A stretch of DNA of 64,000 bases from Bacteroidales bacterium UBA6229 (GTDB lineage Bacteria > Bacteroidota > Bacteroidia > Bacteroidales > F082): assembly GCA_002440975.1 (NCBI GenBank), contig DJWN01000089.1, forward strand, positions 8,782 to 72,781, given 5' to 3'. Position 1 is the first letter of the stretch; every line of letters begins with the position of its first letter. This document shows positions 52,101 to 61,096 of this stretch, in pieces. The notes under the pieces were generated by a model. The model was not told the origin of the DNA. It was given only the letters and a program-made list of their open reading frames with translations, and searched no databases. A program made the position numbers and the translations under genes.

Positions 52101-55100
52101 CGTTCAGGGGGGGCCTTTGCAGGTGATGGCATCAGCAAACCAACAGGCAATATGTCAGGGCTCAGCTGCTGAGCTTCATGCGCTGGCTACAGGAGGCACT
52201 GCAAACTATTATTACAGCTGGACTTCTGTTCCGGCAGGATTTTATTCAGGCGAGGTACAGCCTGTGGTTACGCCAACAGCCTCTGCCTGGTACAAGGTTA
52301 TTGTTTACGATGGACAACAAACTGCATCAGACAGTATTTTTGTTGATGTTTCACTGCCTCCTCAAACATTTACTGTCTTTGGTGGTGGTCAAATTTGTGA
52401 AACAGGCCAAACCCAACAGATCTTTTTGGATGGAAGTGAATTTGGCACTCACTACAGGCTTTTCTACGAAAACCTATTGAAGTTGGAATTGCCCGGGACT
52501 GGCTCAGTGCTGCAATTTGGCGGTTTTGATCAGCCAGGAAGCTATTCAGTTACAGCTGTTTATGACGCAGGCTGTCAAAAAATAATGAACGGAGAAGCTG
52601 TCATTTCTCAGGCAAATGCTCCCTTGGTAAATGCCGGACCTGATAAGTGGATTAGCCAAAATGAACAGGTTACGCTGCAAGGGAGCCTTATTGGCGATCC
52701 CGCCACAACCTTCAACTGGAATCCTGCTGCCCAACTGATCAATCCGGATGATCTACAGCCCACAACCGTTCATTTGTTTAATACAACTTTGTTTGCCCTG
52801 CAAGCTTCAAACCCTGCCTGTGGCAGTTCTACAGATTATGCTACCGTTTTTGTAACCGGTGGATCACTCACGCTTTCCCTTTATCACTCCCCTGTGTCGT
52901 GCCCTGGCCAAGCCGTAAATCTTTTTGCGTTGCCTGGTGGTGGCAATGGCAATTATACCTACTCCTGGTCATCCAATCCCGCCGGATTCCAATCTGCTGC
53001 GATTAATCCAGTGGTTTTTCCTGTTGAAGCTACCTGGTATATTTTCACGCTAACAGAAAATGAGCAAACCCTTAAAGATTCCGTTTTAATTTCACCGCTT
53101 GATCAGCCACAACTTTTTAACGTTCTCGGAGGTGGACAAGTCTGTAATGGTTTCGATCTCCCACAAATTCAACTTTCAGGTTCCGAAACAGGAGTTGTGT
53201 ACACCCTGCTACATAATGGTTTTGAAACAGGCTATTCCCTCATCGGAAATGGCTTTGCACTGTCATTTGAAGCAGCTGAAGGATCCGGGAATTATCAAAT
53301 TAGTGCTTCCTATGCGCATTCGAATTGCACTTCACTGATGAATGGAACCGCTGAAGTTGAAATTACTGATACACCTATTGTCTTTGCCGGATTCGATCAG
53401 CTACTACAAGTAGATGAGTCGGCAGTTTTACATATGGAAGCTGTTGGAGGTTCAGGAGATTATTCGCACCAATGGTTTCCGTACTGGCTTGTTGAATCTC
53501 CCGAAAGTGCCACTACCTTAACATCTCCTTTGAATCAATCTACTGTCTTCTTTGCAACAGCAACAGATTTGATGTCGCAATGCATATCGGAGCAAGATAC
53601 CGTAATCATCTTTATCGAAGGAGGGCCACTCAGGGTGCGAATCCTGACCAACCAGAGTAAGCTCTGTGAGGGTCAAAACTTTAAGGCAATGGCACTTCCC
53701 GGCGGAGGCTCAGGATCTTATGCTTATCTGTGGACTAATCAGGAGAGTGAAGTGCTGGGAAACCAAGGACAGCTTGCTGTTGATTTGTTTCAAAACAGCT
53801 GGATTTTTCTATCTGTCAATGACGGTGAAAGCACAATACAAGATTCTGTTTTTGTAGCTGTGGCTCCTGCATCACAACAGTTTACCGTAACAGGAGGTGG
53901 GGCTTATTGTGAGGGTTCAGCAGCTCCTGAAATAAGGCTTTCTGGTTCGGAAACGGGTGTTCAGTATGAGTTGTTCAGGGAAGAGCAATTGCTTTTTACC
54001 GTTCAGGGAACGGGAGAGGGATTGTCATTTGGTCACCAAACCATGTCTGGTATTTATACGGTTGAAGCTTACCGCCCTGGTTTTCCATGCCGCCAGGCTA
54101 TGGCAGGAGCTGCTGTGGTAATTCAAAAGTCGATTCCTCAACTCGATGCAGGTCAGGATGTATTTATTCCCCGCGGAACATCTGCAAATCTGCAAGCAGT
54201 TGTTGGCAATGGCTCTGGAGATTATGCTTTCCAATGGCAGCCCGAATCGCTTGTAATAAATCCCGAAGCTGCTGCCACAGCCACACAAGCCTTGCAACAA
54301 AGTGTTTTCTTTGAGTTGTTTGTTACGGATAACCTCACTTTGTGCCAGGCAAGCGATCAGGTAAGCATTTTTGTTACCGGAGGTGCACTCAGCGTGAGTT
54401 TACATGCCAGTGAAGCCTATGTTTGCCCGGGCGAGCCAGTTCAAATCAATGCTTTGCCATCCGGTGGCGAAGGAAATTATATCAGGCAATGGTTCATCAA
54501 CGGACAATTACTTCCCAATTCAGCTTGGCAGTTTGTGGATTATCCCACCGAAGATGCCTGGTACAAAATTGTTGTTGAATCGGGCGATCAGCAAGCCAAA
54601 GATTCTGCTTTGGTAAGGATGAACAGCCTACCTCAGGTATTTACTTTGGATGGAGGAGGATTATTTTGCGATAGTCAGCTGCCGCCAGAAGTGTTCCTGA
54701 CGGACAGCGAAGCCGGCATGGAATACAAACTATACCTGAACGGACAGTTTACGGGACTTACCAAAAATGGCACCGGAAACGCACTCAATTTTGGGCCTCG
54801 ATTCGCTCAGGGAAGCTACCACGCACTTGCCCTTAGTCAGGAGAGCTGTGTACAACTGATGAATGGATTGGTGGAAGTAAGGCAAACATCAAGAGCACAA
54901 CAGTTTGATCTGCTTGGAGGCGGCCGATGGTGTGCCAATGAGTCTGGTAACGGCCTTTATCTTTCCGGTTCAGAAGCTGGTGTAGATTATACTTTATTGA
55001 ATGAAGATGAAACACCTATTGAAACGATTTTTGGAACCGGAAATGCTGTCGGTTTTGGCTCACCTTCCGTTACCGGTGCTTATCAAGTTGTAGCCGATTT

Positions 55101-55845
55101 CTATAACGAATCCTGTGCTCAACCTATGCGAGGGCTCGTTTCAGCGGTGATTGATCCGTCTCCACAACTGCATATTGCCGGCGAAACTACAGCTTGCGAA
55201 AATGATGAATTCATTTTAAGTGCTGCAGGTGCTGATGCTTATGAATGGCTTTTGGATCCTGTACAAACTGCTGATGAGGTTGTTCTGCCGGCAACTGAAT
55301 CGATGGACTTTCTGGTAATTGGAACCAATAGCCTGGGTTGCAAAGATTCTGCCACAATACAGCTTATTGTACATCCAAGGCCGCAAATTGAACTCATTCT
55401 GAATGCAGAAGAAAAATCAATCAGGGTTCAACCTGATACTTTTCTGGAATACATTTTTTCTTCAGGTGTCAAGATATTACAATCAGGTTCCTCGAATAAC
55501 TTCACCTACGCAGGCTTTGATTTACCCGTTGATTCTGTTGTTGTGCAGGCAATAACGGCTGAAGGATGTGTTTCGGAAGCAGCCATTTTGGTAGAAACCA
55601 ATAACGAATCAAACGCCTTTACCCCCAATGGAGATGGGATTAATGACCTATTTAGAAAAGGAGATTTCATCAGGGTGTATAGTCGTTGGGGTGTTGAATT
55701 ATTCAGCGGCAATGAGGGCTGGGACGGACGTTACAAAGGAAGCATGGTTTCAGATGGCACCTATTATTTTGTGCAGGAAATCAGGGATGCAAACGGGGTT
55801 TTAATTAGAACCGAAAAAGGCTCTGTAACACTTGTAATAGAATGA
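49165..55845 (+). CDS. Giant surface adhesin-like protein with Ig-like repeats and T9SS type B sorting domain, 2226 aa
   Basis: A signal peptide (MRSGIKLILFFVAWVLS ... HAQ) is followed by two N-terminal Ig-like domains (~25-210), then nine copies of an ~88-residue Cys-containing module (GGGxYC ... GSExGVxYxL ... FG ... C) and, after copies 2 to 7, paired ~85-residue modules (AGxDxxI ... GSGxYxFxW ... and LxL ... xICxG ... GGxGNYxYxW). A further Ig-like domain and a gliding-motility-type C-terminal domain (NAFTPNGDGINDLFRKG ... DGTYYFVQEI) end it: a T9SS type B signal. It is probably a cell-surface adhesin, like SprB-type proteins. It is coupled (ATGA) to the OmpA-type gene and followed by a PorP/SprF gene. 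Start chosen at ATG 49165 because the signal begins there. Confidence 0.93.
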   Translation: MRSGIKLILFFVAWVLSYNIHAQPIVVGQPADTAICVDASASFRVIALNTAAYQWQEYDGVGWYNINETIDYASGYNTPLLTISDANLGLNAYQYRCVVFDAEGLQDVSESALLGVYEPPIITSQPVDTRVCKNETAVFTVQALNGTDFNWQENIGQGWVHLDDNAFYQGTNTNVLEVFTTTGMNGFRYRCIITNVSCPDTTINARLFVDPTPVVQQITGGGSYCSGGTGVEIGLADSETGISYQLLRNENQTGYVIEGNNEAISFGSVTQEGRYSVLAINGFTSCSILMEGVTDVTIDPLPLQQLLNGGGSYCPGEEAPEIFLLETEPGVVYQLFANGAFTGAEIIGNGYISSFGQFANSGIYTVTAANLSTGCLTQITSQVQITEENAPSVFAGSNQFIQRGEIAGLNASATGGSGNYSFNWSPPAYVQQPDWSSTQTIPLFQSRQFIINATDQQNGCKAIPDTMIVYMKDGQLELDLVASQTQICPGDQVQLSAIAGGGTGNYSYQWTSLPEGISSTNAQIVVSPVISTTYIVTLNDGQQTLQKSVSIQVNPVPAQFSITGDESYCANEEGVEIGLSGSENGVIYQLIRNDNEVVVEKNGTAQAIVFGTFGIGNYHAIARYSSGNCSQMMVGELSVSTISLPILTAGANQYISNGDQTTLSSVAQGGSGNYQFSWTPFDKLLNPNQQNPATLPLFETTIFKVTATDVNSGCESNTAQSVVFVTGGDLDLTLQADQYSICSGESVQLQALPTGGSGNYVYQWQSNPPGVNARISNPLVTLTNSSWLILTLTDGFTVLTDSLFIEVRPLPQAFSLEGGGNYCIGSQGVELILTGSENDVFYTLYRNGTNTGQVRIGNGQPITFADQNNEGIYQIEALSQPQLCSKMMPGNVEVIARNAPIGFAGYDRTIQTGTATNLNAEVSQGSGSYTFEWSPESLVVNPDLQQTLTTPLNQNTIFNLSVTDNQSGCQSQPDQVQVFVQGGPLQVMASANQQAICQGSAAELHALATGGTANYYYSWTSVPAGFYSGEVQPVVTPTASAWYKVIVYDGQQTASDSIFVDVSLPPQTFTVFGGGQICETGQTQQIFLDGSEFGTHYRLFYENLLKLELPGTGSVLQFGGFDQPGSYSVTAVYDAGCQKIMNGEAVISQANAPLVNAGPDKWISQNEQVTLQGSLIGDPATTFNWNPAAQLINPDDLQPTTVHLFNTTLFALQASNPACGSSTDYATVFVTGGSLTLSLYHSPVSCPGQAVNLFALPGGGNGNYTYSWSSNPAGFQSAAINPVVFPVEATWYIFTLTENEQTLKDSVLISPLDQPQLFNVLGGGQVCNGFDLPQIQLSGSETGVVYTLLHNGFETGYSLIGNGFALSFEAAEGSGNYQISASYAHSNCTSLMNGTAEVEITDTPIVFAGFDQLLQVDESAVLHMEAVGGSGDYSHQWFPYWLVESPESATTLTSPLNQSTVFFATATDLMSQCISEQDTVIIFIEGGPLRVRILTNQSKLCEGQNFKAMALPGGGSGSYAYLWTNQESEVLGNQGQLAVDLFQNSWIFLSVNDGESTIQDSVFVAVAPASQQFTVTGGGAYCEGSAAPEIRLSGSETGVQYELFREEQLLFTVQGTGEGLSFGHQTMSGIYTVEAYRPGFPCRQAMAGAAVVIQKSIPQLDAGQDVFIPRGTSANLQAVVGNGSGDYAFQWQPESLVINPEAAATATQALQQSVFFELFVTDNLTLCQASDQVSIFVTGGALSVSLHASEAYVCPGEPVQINALPSGGEGNYIRQWFINGQLLPNSAWQFVDYPTEDAWYKIVVESGDQQAKDSALVRMNSLPQVFTLDGGGLFCDSQLPPEVFLTDSEAGMEYKLYLNGQFTGLTKNGTGNALNFGPRFAQGSYHALALSQESCVQLMNGLVEVRQTSRAQQFDLLGGGRWCANESGNGLYLSGSEAGVDYTLLNEDETPIETIFGTGNAVGFGSPSVTGAYQVVADFYNESCAQPMRGLVSAVIDPSPQLHIAGETTACENDEFILSAAGADAYEWLLDPVQTADEVVLPATESMDFLVIGTNSLGCKDSATIQLIVHPRPQIELILNAEEKSIRVQPDTFLEYIFSSGVKILQSGSSNNFTYAGFDLPVDSVVVQAITAEGCVSEAAILVETNNESNAFTPNGDGINDLFRKGDFIRVYSRWGVELFSGNEGWDGRYKGSMVSDGTYYFVQEIRDANGVLIRTEKGSVTLVIE
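49801..55155 (+). repeat. Internal repeat array encoding Ig-like modules, period about 760 bp
   Basis: The Cys-containing module starts near 49801, 50067, 50836, 51595, 52360, 53105, 53873, 54631 and 54895. From the second to the eighth copy the spacing is 745-769 bp (about 255 codons), each interval holding one three-module unit; the outer intervals are about 265 bp, a single module. The copies are diverged at residue level, so the array is old rather than freshly duplicated. Confidence 0.85.
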
Positions 55846-58319
55846 AAAACTGCCTGTTGACCATACTACTCTTTTTATTTCTAATTGGCTGGAATACAGC
55901 TGCCGGCCAGTCTTCACGAAACTTGAAACAGGCACAGAAAAAGTATCAATCCAAAAACTATGCAGGTGCCGTAAAGCTTTGGAAAAAAGCTTTTGATCAG
56001 GAAAAAGACGCCACACTAAGGCAGCAAATTGCCTATCAGCTGGGTGAGGCTTATGCCAATATGAATCAACTTGAACAAGCCGAGGTTTGGCTTAAAGATG
56101 CCGTTGAAAGTGATCAGCCATCTGTGGAATGGCTACTGCTGAAAGCTTCCGTTCAGCTCAGACTTAATCAGCCTGAACCTGCCATAAACACGATAGAGAA
56201 AGCACTCGAAAAACAACCCTATTCCCGTCAATTGCAGGATATGCTTGCAATGATTCATCGCTGGCAAAAGCAATCGCATCAAGCAGATTTTCCTTTTGAT
56301 GAACTCTATGCTGTTAACACTTCCTACAGTGATTATACTGCCCTGTGGCATAAGCAGAGCCTCCTGGTTTCGAGCAGTCGTTCTGATGGGCAGCAACAAA
56401 ACATTGACGGAAGAACATCAGAGTTTTATTCAGGAATTTTTGAGTTTAAACAAAATCAATTTGGTGATTTTGAGCTTGCGTCTGATTCTAAGGCTTGGAA
56501 AGGAAAAAATATTGGCACCCCTGCCATTGATCACTTTCAGCAAAGGATTTTTTACACCAATTGCAATAACAGCAAAAAACGCTGTGCCATCCTGATAGCT
56601 GCTATTGATCCTGTTACCGGAAAGATCGGCAAGCCAAAACCAGCTCCGTTTATGCAAAAAAATGTCCATTATGGTCATCCCTTCGTTCGGGAAGATGGTA
56701 AAATGCTCTACTTCGTTTCTGACATGCCAGACGGGTATGGAGGTAAAGACATCTACCGAATCAGCCTGCGGGAAGATGGTGGCTTTGGACTGGCCATCAA
56801 TATGGGCTCACATATTAATACAACAACTGATGAGCTCTTCCCTACTGCTATTGGCGACAGCTTACTGCTGTTTTCTGCAGAGCGTTATACAGGCTATGGA
56901 GGTTTGGATTTGTATGCTTCCCAGCTGCGTGATGAACAAGCACAAAAGCCTGTGCTGCTGGATTCTCCTTTCAATAGCCAGGCTGATGATTTTTACCTGA
57001 CCCTAAAACCAGCTAGCATCCGTGGATGGCTCAGTTCTAATCGCAATAGCCATACAAATGACGACATCTACACTTTTGAGGCTTATCCTCTGAGGGCAAT
57101 CCTCGAGGGAGTAGTCAAAGAAGAACATTCCGGTAAATTGCTGGCTGATGTTGAAATCGAAATCCTTGAAGCCGGATTAAGTAAAAGAACGATCAAAACT
57201 GACTCAACAGGGTATTACCGAACAAGCATTTCTATTGGGAACAGCCTTGATATTCACGTAGAAAAAACAGGGTATTTTCCCGAAAAACGTTTTCAAAAAG
57301 TTGCAGATTCGATGCGCTTGATACGACAGAATTTTGCGCTGGCATTACTTACCTATCCAGCTACAATCAGTGGCTTTGTTACAGAAAAAGAAACGCAAAA
57401 ACCGCTTCGCTCCGAGAAGGTGATGATCAATGGCCCGGGTGGCTTTTATCTGGAAACTTTCACCAATTCGCAGGGCGAATACCGTTTTGACTCCTTAAAG
57501 CCAAACCATATTTATACCGTTAAAGTGACCAAAAAAGGCTATTTCAGCGAATCGCGTGTTTGCAGGATTCCGGAAGCCCGGAAACCACTTTTGCTGAATA
57601 AGCAAAATGGAGTGGATATGGATTTTGAACTGGTTGCCATACAGGAAAAGAAGGAAGTGGTAATCAACAATATATATTATGATTTTGATAAGGCTAGCTT
57701 GCGCGAAAGCTCAAAACTGGAGCTGAACAAACTGGCTTCGATGCTGCGCGAAACGCCTAATGTGATCGTGCAAATCAATGCCCATACCGACACCCGTGGC
57801 AGCCATGCCTACAACGATAAACTCTCTGACAATCGCGCTGCTTCCGTTGTTAACTATTTGGTTGCAAACGGTATCGAACCGGCAAGGCTTGTGTCGAGAG
57901 GTTTTGGTAAAACAAATCCCATATTCCCAAATGCTAAAACAGAAGCAGAACATCAGGCTAATCGCAGAACCACTTTTACTGTAACAGGAACTGATTTTAA
58001 ACCCGTGATTTCTCAAAACAATTTTATTCCGAAGGAGACGACCGACCTTGTTTATCGGGTGCAGCTTATGGCAACTTCCAATAGTTTTGATCCGGAAAGC
58101 TATTTCGCGGTTTTAAAAGCAATCATCCCTGATGCCCAATTCTATGTACAGCCTGTGAATGGCATCTACCGTTACGAAATTGGCGACAGACAGAATTTGT
58201 CTGCTGCCGAAGCCTTGAAAAATCAGATCATGGCTGCTGGTTTTGCAGATTGTTTTATCGTGCCCTACCACAACGGAAAACGTATCTCGATGGAAGAAGC
58301 TAAACAAATCAAACCATGA
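55842..58319 (+). CDS. OmpA-family protein with TPR, PD40 propeller, CarboxypepD_reg and SPOR domains (PorE-like)
   Basis: Domain order: signal peptide (to ~22), TPR-like helices (~25-115, KKYQSKNYAGAVKLWKKAF), PD40-type beta-propeller repeats (~170-400, REDGKMLYFVSDMPDGYGG), two carboxypeptidase-regulatory-like folds (~415-590, AILEGVVKEEHSGKLLADV; GFVTEKETQKPLRSEKV), an OmpA peptidoglycan-binding domain (~610-715, IYYDFDKASLRESSKLELN ... NAHTDTRG), and a C-terminal SPOR-like domain (~725-815, VYRVQLMATS). The layout resembles PorE of the T9SS plus an added SPOR, so it may anchor the giant protein or its exporter to peptidoglycan. Unlike PorE it has a type I rather than a lipoprotein signal. 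Start and stop overlap both neighbours (ATGA). Confidence 0.9.
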   Translation: MKNCLLTILLFLFLIGWNTAAGQSSRNLKQAQKKYQSKNYAGAVKLWKKAFDQEKDATLRQQIAYQLGEAYANMNQLEQAEVWLKDAVESDQPSVEWLLLKASVQLRLNQPEPAINTIEKALEKQPYSRQLQDMLAMIHRWQKQSHQADFPFDELYAVNTSYSDYTALWHKQSLLVSSSRSDGQQQNIDGRTSEFYSGIFEFKQNQFGDFELASDSKAWKGKNIGTPAIDHFQQRIFYTNCNNSKKRCAILIAAIDPVTGKIGKPKPAPFMQKNVHYGHPFVREDGKMLYFVSDMPDGYGGKDIYRISLREDGGFGLAINMGSHINTTTDELFPTAIGDSLLLFSAERYTGYGGLDLYASQLRDEQAQKPVLLDSPFNSQADDFYLTLKPASIRGWLSSNRNSHTNDDIYTFEAYPLRAILEGVVKEEHSGKLLADVEIEILEAGLSKRTIKTDSTGYYRTSISIGNSLDIHVEKTGYFPEKRFQKVADSMRLIRQNFALALLTYPATISGFVTEKETQKPLRSEKVMINGPGGFYLETFTNSQGEYRFDSLKPNHIYTVKVTKKGYFSESRVCRIPEARKPLLLNKQNGVDMDFELVAIQEKKEVVINNIYYDFDKASLRESSKLELNKLASMLRETPNVIVQINAHTDTRGSHAYNDKLSDNRAASVVNYLVANGIEPARLVSRGFGKTNPIFPNAKTEAEHQANRRTTFTVTGTDFKPVISQNNFIPKETTDLVYRVQLMATSNSFDPESYFAVLKAIIPDAQFYVQPVNGIYRYEIGDRQNLSAAEALKNQIMAAGFADCFIVPYHNGKRISMEEAKQIKP

Positions 58320-59224
58320 GCAGGATGTTTAAATATTTGCTTTTAACAGCAGCTTTGTTGTTCATATTTGGGCAAGCCAAAGCACAGACCGACTTGTTGT
58401 TTAGCCTTCACGGGATGAACCAAAAGGTTTTTAATCCGGCTGCGATGGACGACAACGGACTGATCAATCTGGAATTGATGGCCAGACAGCAATGGATTGG
58501 CTTTCCGGATGCACCAGTTGTGCAATATCTGAGCGCAGCTATGTTTATGGACGAACAACCAATGGGACTCAAATTAAGCTTCCTGAACCAGACTGCAGGA
58601 AAAGAAATTACCCGACAATTAAGCTTAGCTTATGCTTATCAGGTAAGGCTTTCAACTGACCTCGATCTTCGTTTTGGTCTCGGAGCCGGTTTTTATCAAC
58701 GACAGATGCTTTTCTCAGAATTGATTTTTGAAGAAGGCAACGAACCACTCATCAAACCCGATGAATCTGTTTTTAAACCTGATTTTTCGTTTGGCGCAGA
58801 GCTTTACTGGAAAGCTTTTACGCTCGGAATGGCAGCCAATCATATTACAACGCCCAACCGAAAAGCAACAATTTTCAAGATTCCTTTACATAATCATTTA
58901 TACCTGACACATCAATTGACACTCAACGAACAGAGCCGTTTGATGTCCGAAATTTCCTGGCATCAGCAGGGACGGATAAACAGGATGCAATTGGGTGCTG
59001 TGATTGAGGCCGGAATCTTAGAAGCCGGACTCGGCTACCGACATCAGGATGCCTTGATAATAAGAGTAGGTATTGCACTTTCGGAAACAATAAAGTTGCG
59101 TTATGCCTATGATCTGGGCATTTCAAAAATAGCCAATTACAACAGTGGCACGCATGAAATTAGCCTGCAGTTTGGTTTCCCGAAAAAGTCGGGGACAAAT
59201 CTCTCACCCAGATTTCTGGATTAA
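58316..59224 (+). CDS. PorP/SprF family outer-membrane protein
   Basis: A signal peptide (MFKYLLLTAALLFIFGQAKAQ) precedes a beta-barrel of the PorP_SprF family: LFSLHGMNQKVFNPAAMDDNG is the typical start, and LRFGLGAGFYQRQMLF, FSFGAELYWKAFTLGMAANH are barrel strands. SprF-type proteins help secrete or attach type B cargo at the cell surface, in keeping with the giant protein two genes upstream. It overlaps the OmpA-type gene by 4 nt (ATGA). An alternative start is the ATG at 58325. Confidence 0.9.
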   Translation: MSRMFKYLLLTAALLFIFGQAKAQTDLLFSLHGMNQKVFNPAAMDDNGLINLELMARQQWIGFPDAPVVQYLSAAMFMDEQPMGLKLSFLNQTAGKEITRQLSLAYAYQVRLSTDLDLRFGLGAGFYQRQMLFSELIFEEGNEPLIKPDESVFKPDFSFGAELYWKAFTLGMAANHITTPNRKATIFKIPLHNHLYLTHQLTLNEQSRLMSEISWHQQGRINRMQLGAVIEAGILEAGLGYRHQDALIIRVGIALSETIKLRYAYDLGISKIANYNSGTHEISLQFGFPKKSGTNLSPRFLD

Positions 59225-59247
59225 GACAAACTGGATATTGAGTTTTA

Positions 59248-60849
59248 TCAATCGTTCGGATGAATCACCTCCGAAAACATATCATCCTTTTCCAGGATTT
59301 CAAGTGCCTGAAGAATGGTTTCGTCTTGCTGGCTTACCACCTGATAATAAGCTTCCATATCCCAAATATTTCGTGCAATCAATGCTTTGATCTGCATCCG
59401 GATGAAATCTGCCGAACGCTGGTATAAGGCTTCATCAAATTCCACCTTTTCCTTTTCGGCCAGGGCCAGAAAATCCGTCATCATGGCTTCATCCACCTCG
59501 AATCCTTTGACATATTTTTCGGTTGTTTTGTAGGATTTTTTGATTTCATCACGCTTTGCGTTCGAAAAATCAATGGTATAGCGATTGAAAACGCCTTTGC
59601 GAATCAGATCAGAATAATAAGATGTTAAATGCAGCGTATCAACCGGCACAAAAATATCCGGCATAATGCCACCGCCACCAAAGACAGTTCGTTTGGCTGC
59701 CGTGAAATACTTGAGCGAATCCGGAAAATGGATGCTGTCGGCATTCACCAGTTCGCCCTTGCGCTGCCGCTCGATCAGATCCTTGAAATAGTTTTCGCTT
59801 CCCTCATCGTACGGACGCTGAATGCTGCGGCCACTTGGCGTGTAATAGCGGGCAGCCGTAAGCCGGATCACTGCACCATCAGGAAGCTGAAAAGGCCTTT
59901 GCACCAGGCCTTTGCCAAACGAACGACGTCCAATAACAATGCCGCGATCCCAATCCTGAACAGCACCTGAAACAATTTCGCTGGCCGAAGCCGAGCCTTC
60001 ATTGATTAACACAACCAATTTTCCTTTTTCGAAGCTTCCTTTGGTGGTAGCCGAAAAATCCTGACGCGGACTCTTCAATCCTTCGGTATAAACAATCAGC
60101 TTGCCGTCTTCCAGAAACTCATCCGAAAGTTCGACGGCAACATTCAAAAAACCACCCGAATTGCCTCTCAAATCAAGCACCAAATTTTCCATACCTGCTT
60201 TGGTGAGTTCGTCCATGCTTTGATAAAATTCTTCCATCGAAGTTTTTGAAAAACGATTCAGTTTAATGTAACCAACTTTCTTGTCGAGCATAAAAGCTGC
60301 GTCAATGCTGTTAATCGGAATTTTATCCCGGACAATGGTATAGTCGATTAATTCGGGCTGATAATTCCTGAGAATGCTCACGTCAACTGTCGTGCCTTTT
60401 TCACCACGAAGCTTGTCCATCACATATTTGTTGGTGATTTTTTTGCCGAACGCATCTTCCCCATTGATCTTAAGTATGCGATCGCCTGCAAGTATGCCTA
60501 ACTTTTCTGACGGCCCTCCCGGAACAGGAGCCACCACCAAAATGGTGTCGCGCAACAACTGAAAGGTTACACCAATGCCTTCAAAACTTCCTTCGAGTGG
60601 TTCGTTGGCTGCATCAATATCATCTTTCGAATAATAAGAAGAATGCGGGTCAAGTTCTTTAAGCATCGACACGATCGCATCCTCAACCAATGCGGGTGTG
60701 TCTGTGCTGTCCACATAAAAATTATCGATATAAAACAGTGCGGCAGCAAATTTCTGGGTTGTTTCCTTTGGATCGCTTTTACCTGGCTTTTGAGCCATAC
60801 TTACAAATCCGGCGAGCAACAAGAAAAAGATCAGGACTATATTCTTCAT
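59248..60849 (-). CDS. C-terminal processing peptidase (S41 family)
   Basis: Secreted or periplasmic serine protease of the CtpA type. A signal peptide (MKNIVLIFFLLLAGFVSMAQ) precedes an N-terminal helical part (MLKELDPHSSYYS), a PDZ domain (~80-170, EGIGVTFQLLRDTILVV, GDRILKING), and the S41 catalytic domain with Ser in GSASASEIVSGAVQD and Lys in RSFGKGLVQRPF. It likely degrades or trims periplasmic proteins. Start at 60847-60849 because it opens the signal peptide; earlier in-frame starts give an unlikely extension. Convergent with the PorP/SprF gene, 23 nt apart. Confidence 0.92.
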   Translation of the reverse strand: MKNIVLIFFLLLAGFVSMAQKPGKSDPKETTQKFAAALFYIDNFYVDSTDTPALVEDAIVSMLKELDPHSSYYSKDDIDAANEPLEGSFEGIGVTFQLLRDTILVVAPVPGGPSEKLGILAGDRILKINGEDAFGKKITNKYVMDKLRGEKGTTVDVSILRNYQPELIDYTIVRDKIPINSIDAAFMLDKKVGYIKLNRFSKTSMEEFYQSMDELTKAGMENLVLDLRGNSGGFLNVAVELSDEFLEDGKLIVYTEGLKSPRQDFSATTKGSFEKGKLVVLINEGSASASEIVSGAVQDWDRGIVIGRRSFGKGLVQRPFQLPDGAVIRLTAARYYTPSGRSIQRPYDEGSENYFKDLIERQRKGELVNADSIHFPDSLKYFTAAKRTVFGGGGIMPDIFVPVDTLHLTSYYSDLIRKGVFNRYTIDFSNAKRDEIKKSYKTTEKYVKGFEVDEAMMTDFLALAEKEKVEFDEALYQRSADFIRMQIKALIARNIWDMEAYYQVVSQQDETILQALEILEKDDMFSEVIHPND

Positions 60850-61040
60850 GCTTAACATCTTAAAATTAGTTATATACTTTATTTGCTTGGGTCTTGTAAA
60901 ACACATTTTCATGCAAAACATCCAAAAGTAAACAATTATTATCAGTTCAGGTTTTACGATCAGTGTATGGCCGTTAAAGTTTGTTAAGCTAAATGGACGT
61001 TTCGAAGAAAAAATTTAGTACTTATTTCTTTGCTAAGAAT

Positions 61041-61073
61041 AAAAAAAGCGCTTCGTTGATTCGGAAGCGCTTT
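61041..61073 (-). terminator. Intrinsic terminator after the fused E1 gene
   Basis: A 10-bp perfect stem (AAAGCGCTTC / GAAGCGCTTT, arms 61045-61054 and 61064-61073), followed on the minus strand by a T run (complement of 61041-61047). It lies 23 nt after the E1 stop codon. Confidence 0.9.
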
Positions 61074-61096
61074 GTATGAGTCTACATTTAAAGGCT

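Noticed and set aside
50067..54894. Regular repeats considered as a CRISPR array
   Set aside because: The period is ~760 bp, the repeats are protein-coding and diverged; there are no short identical repeats with unique spacers and no cas genes.
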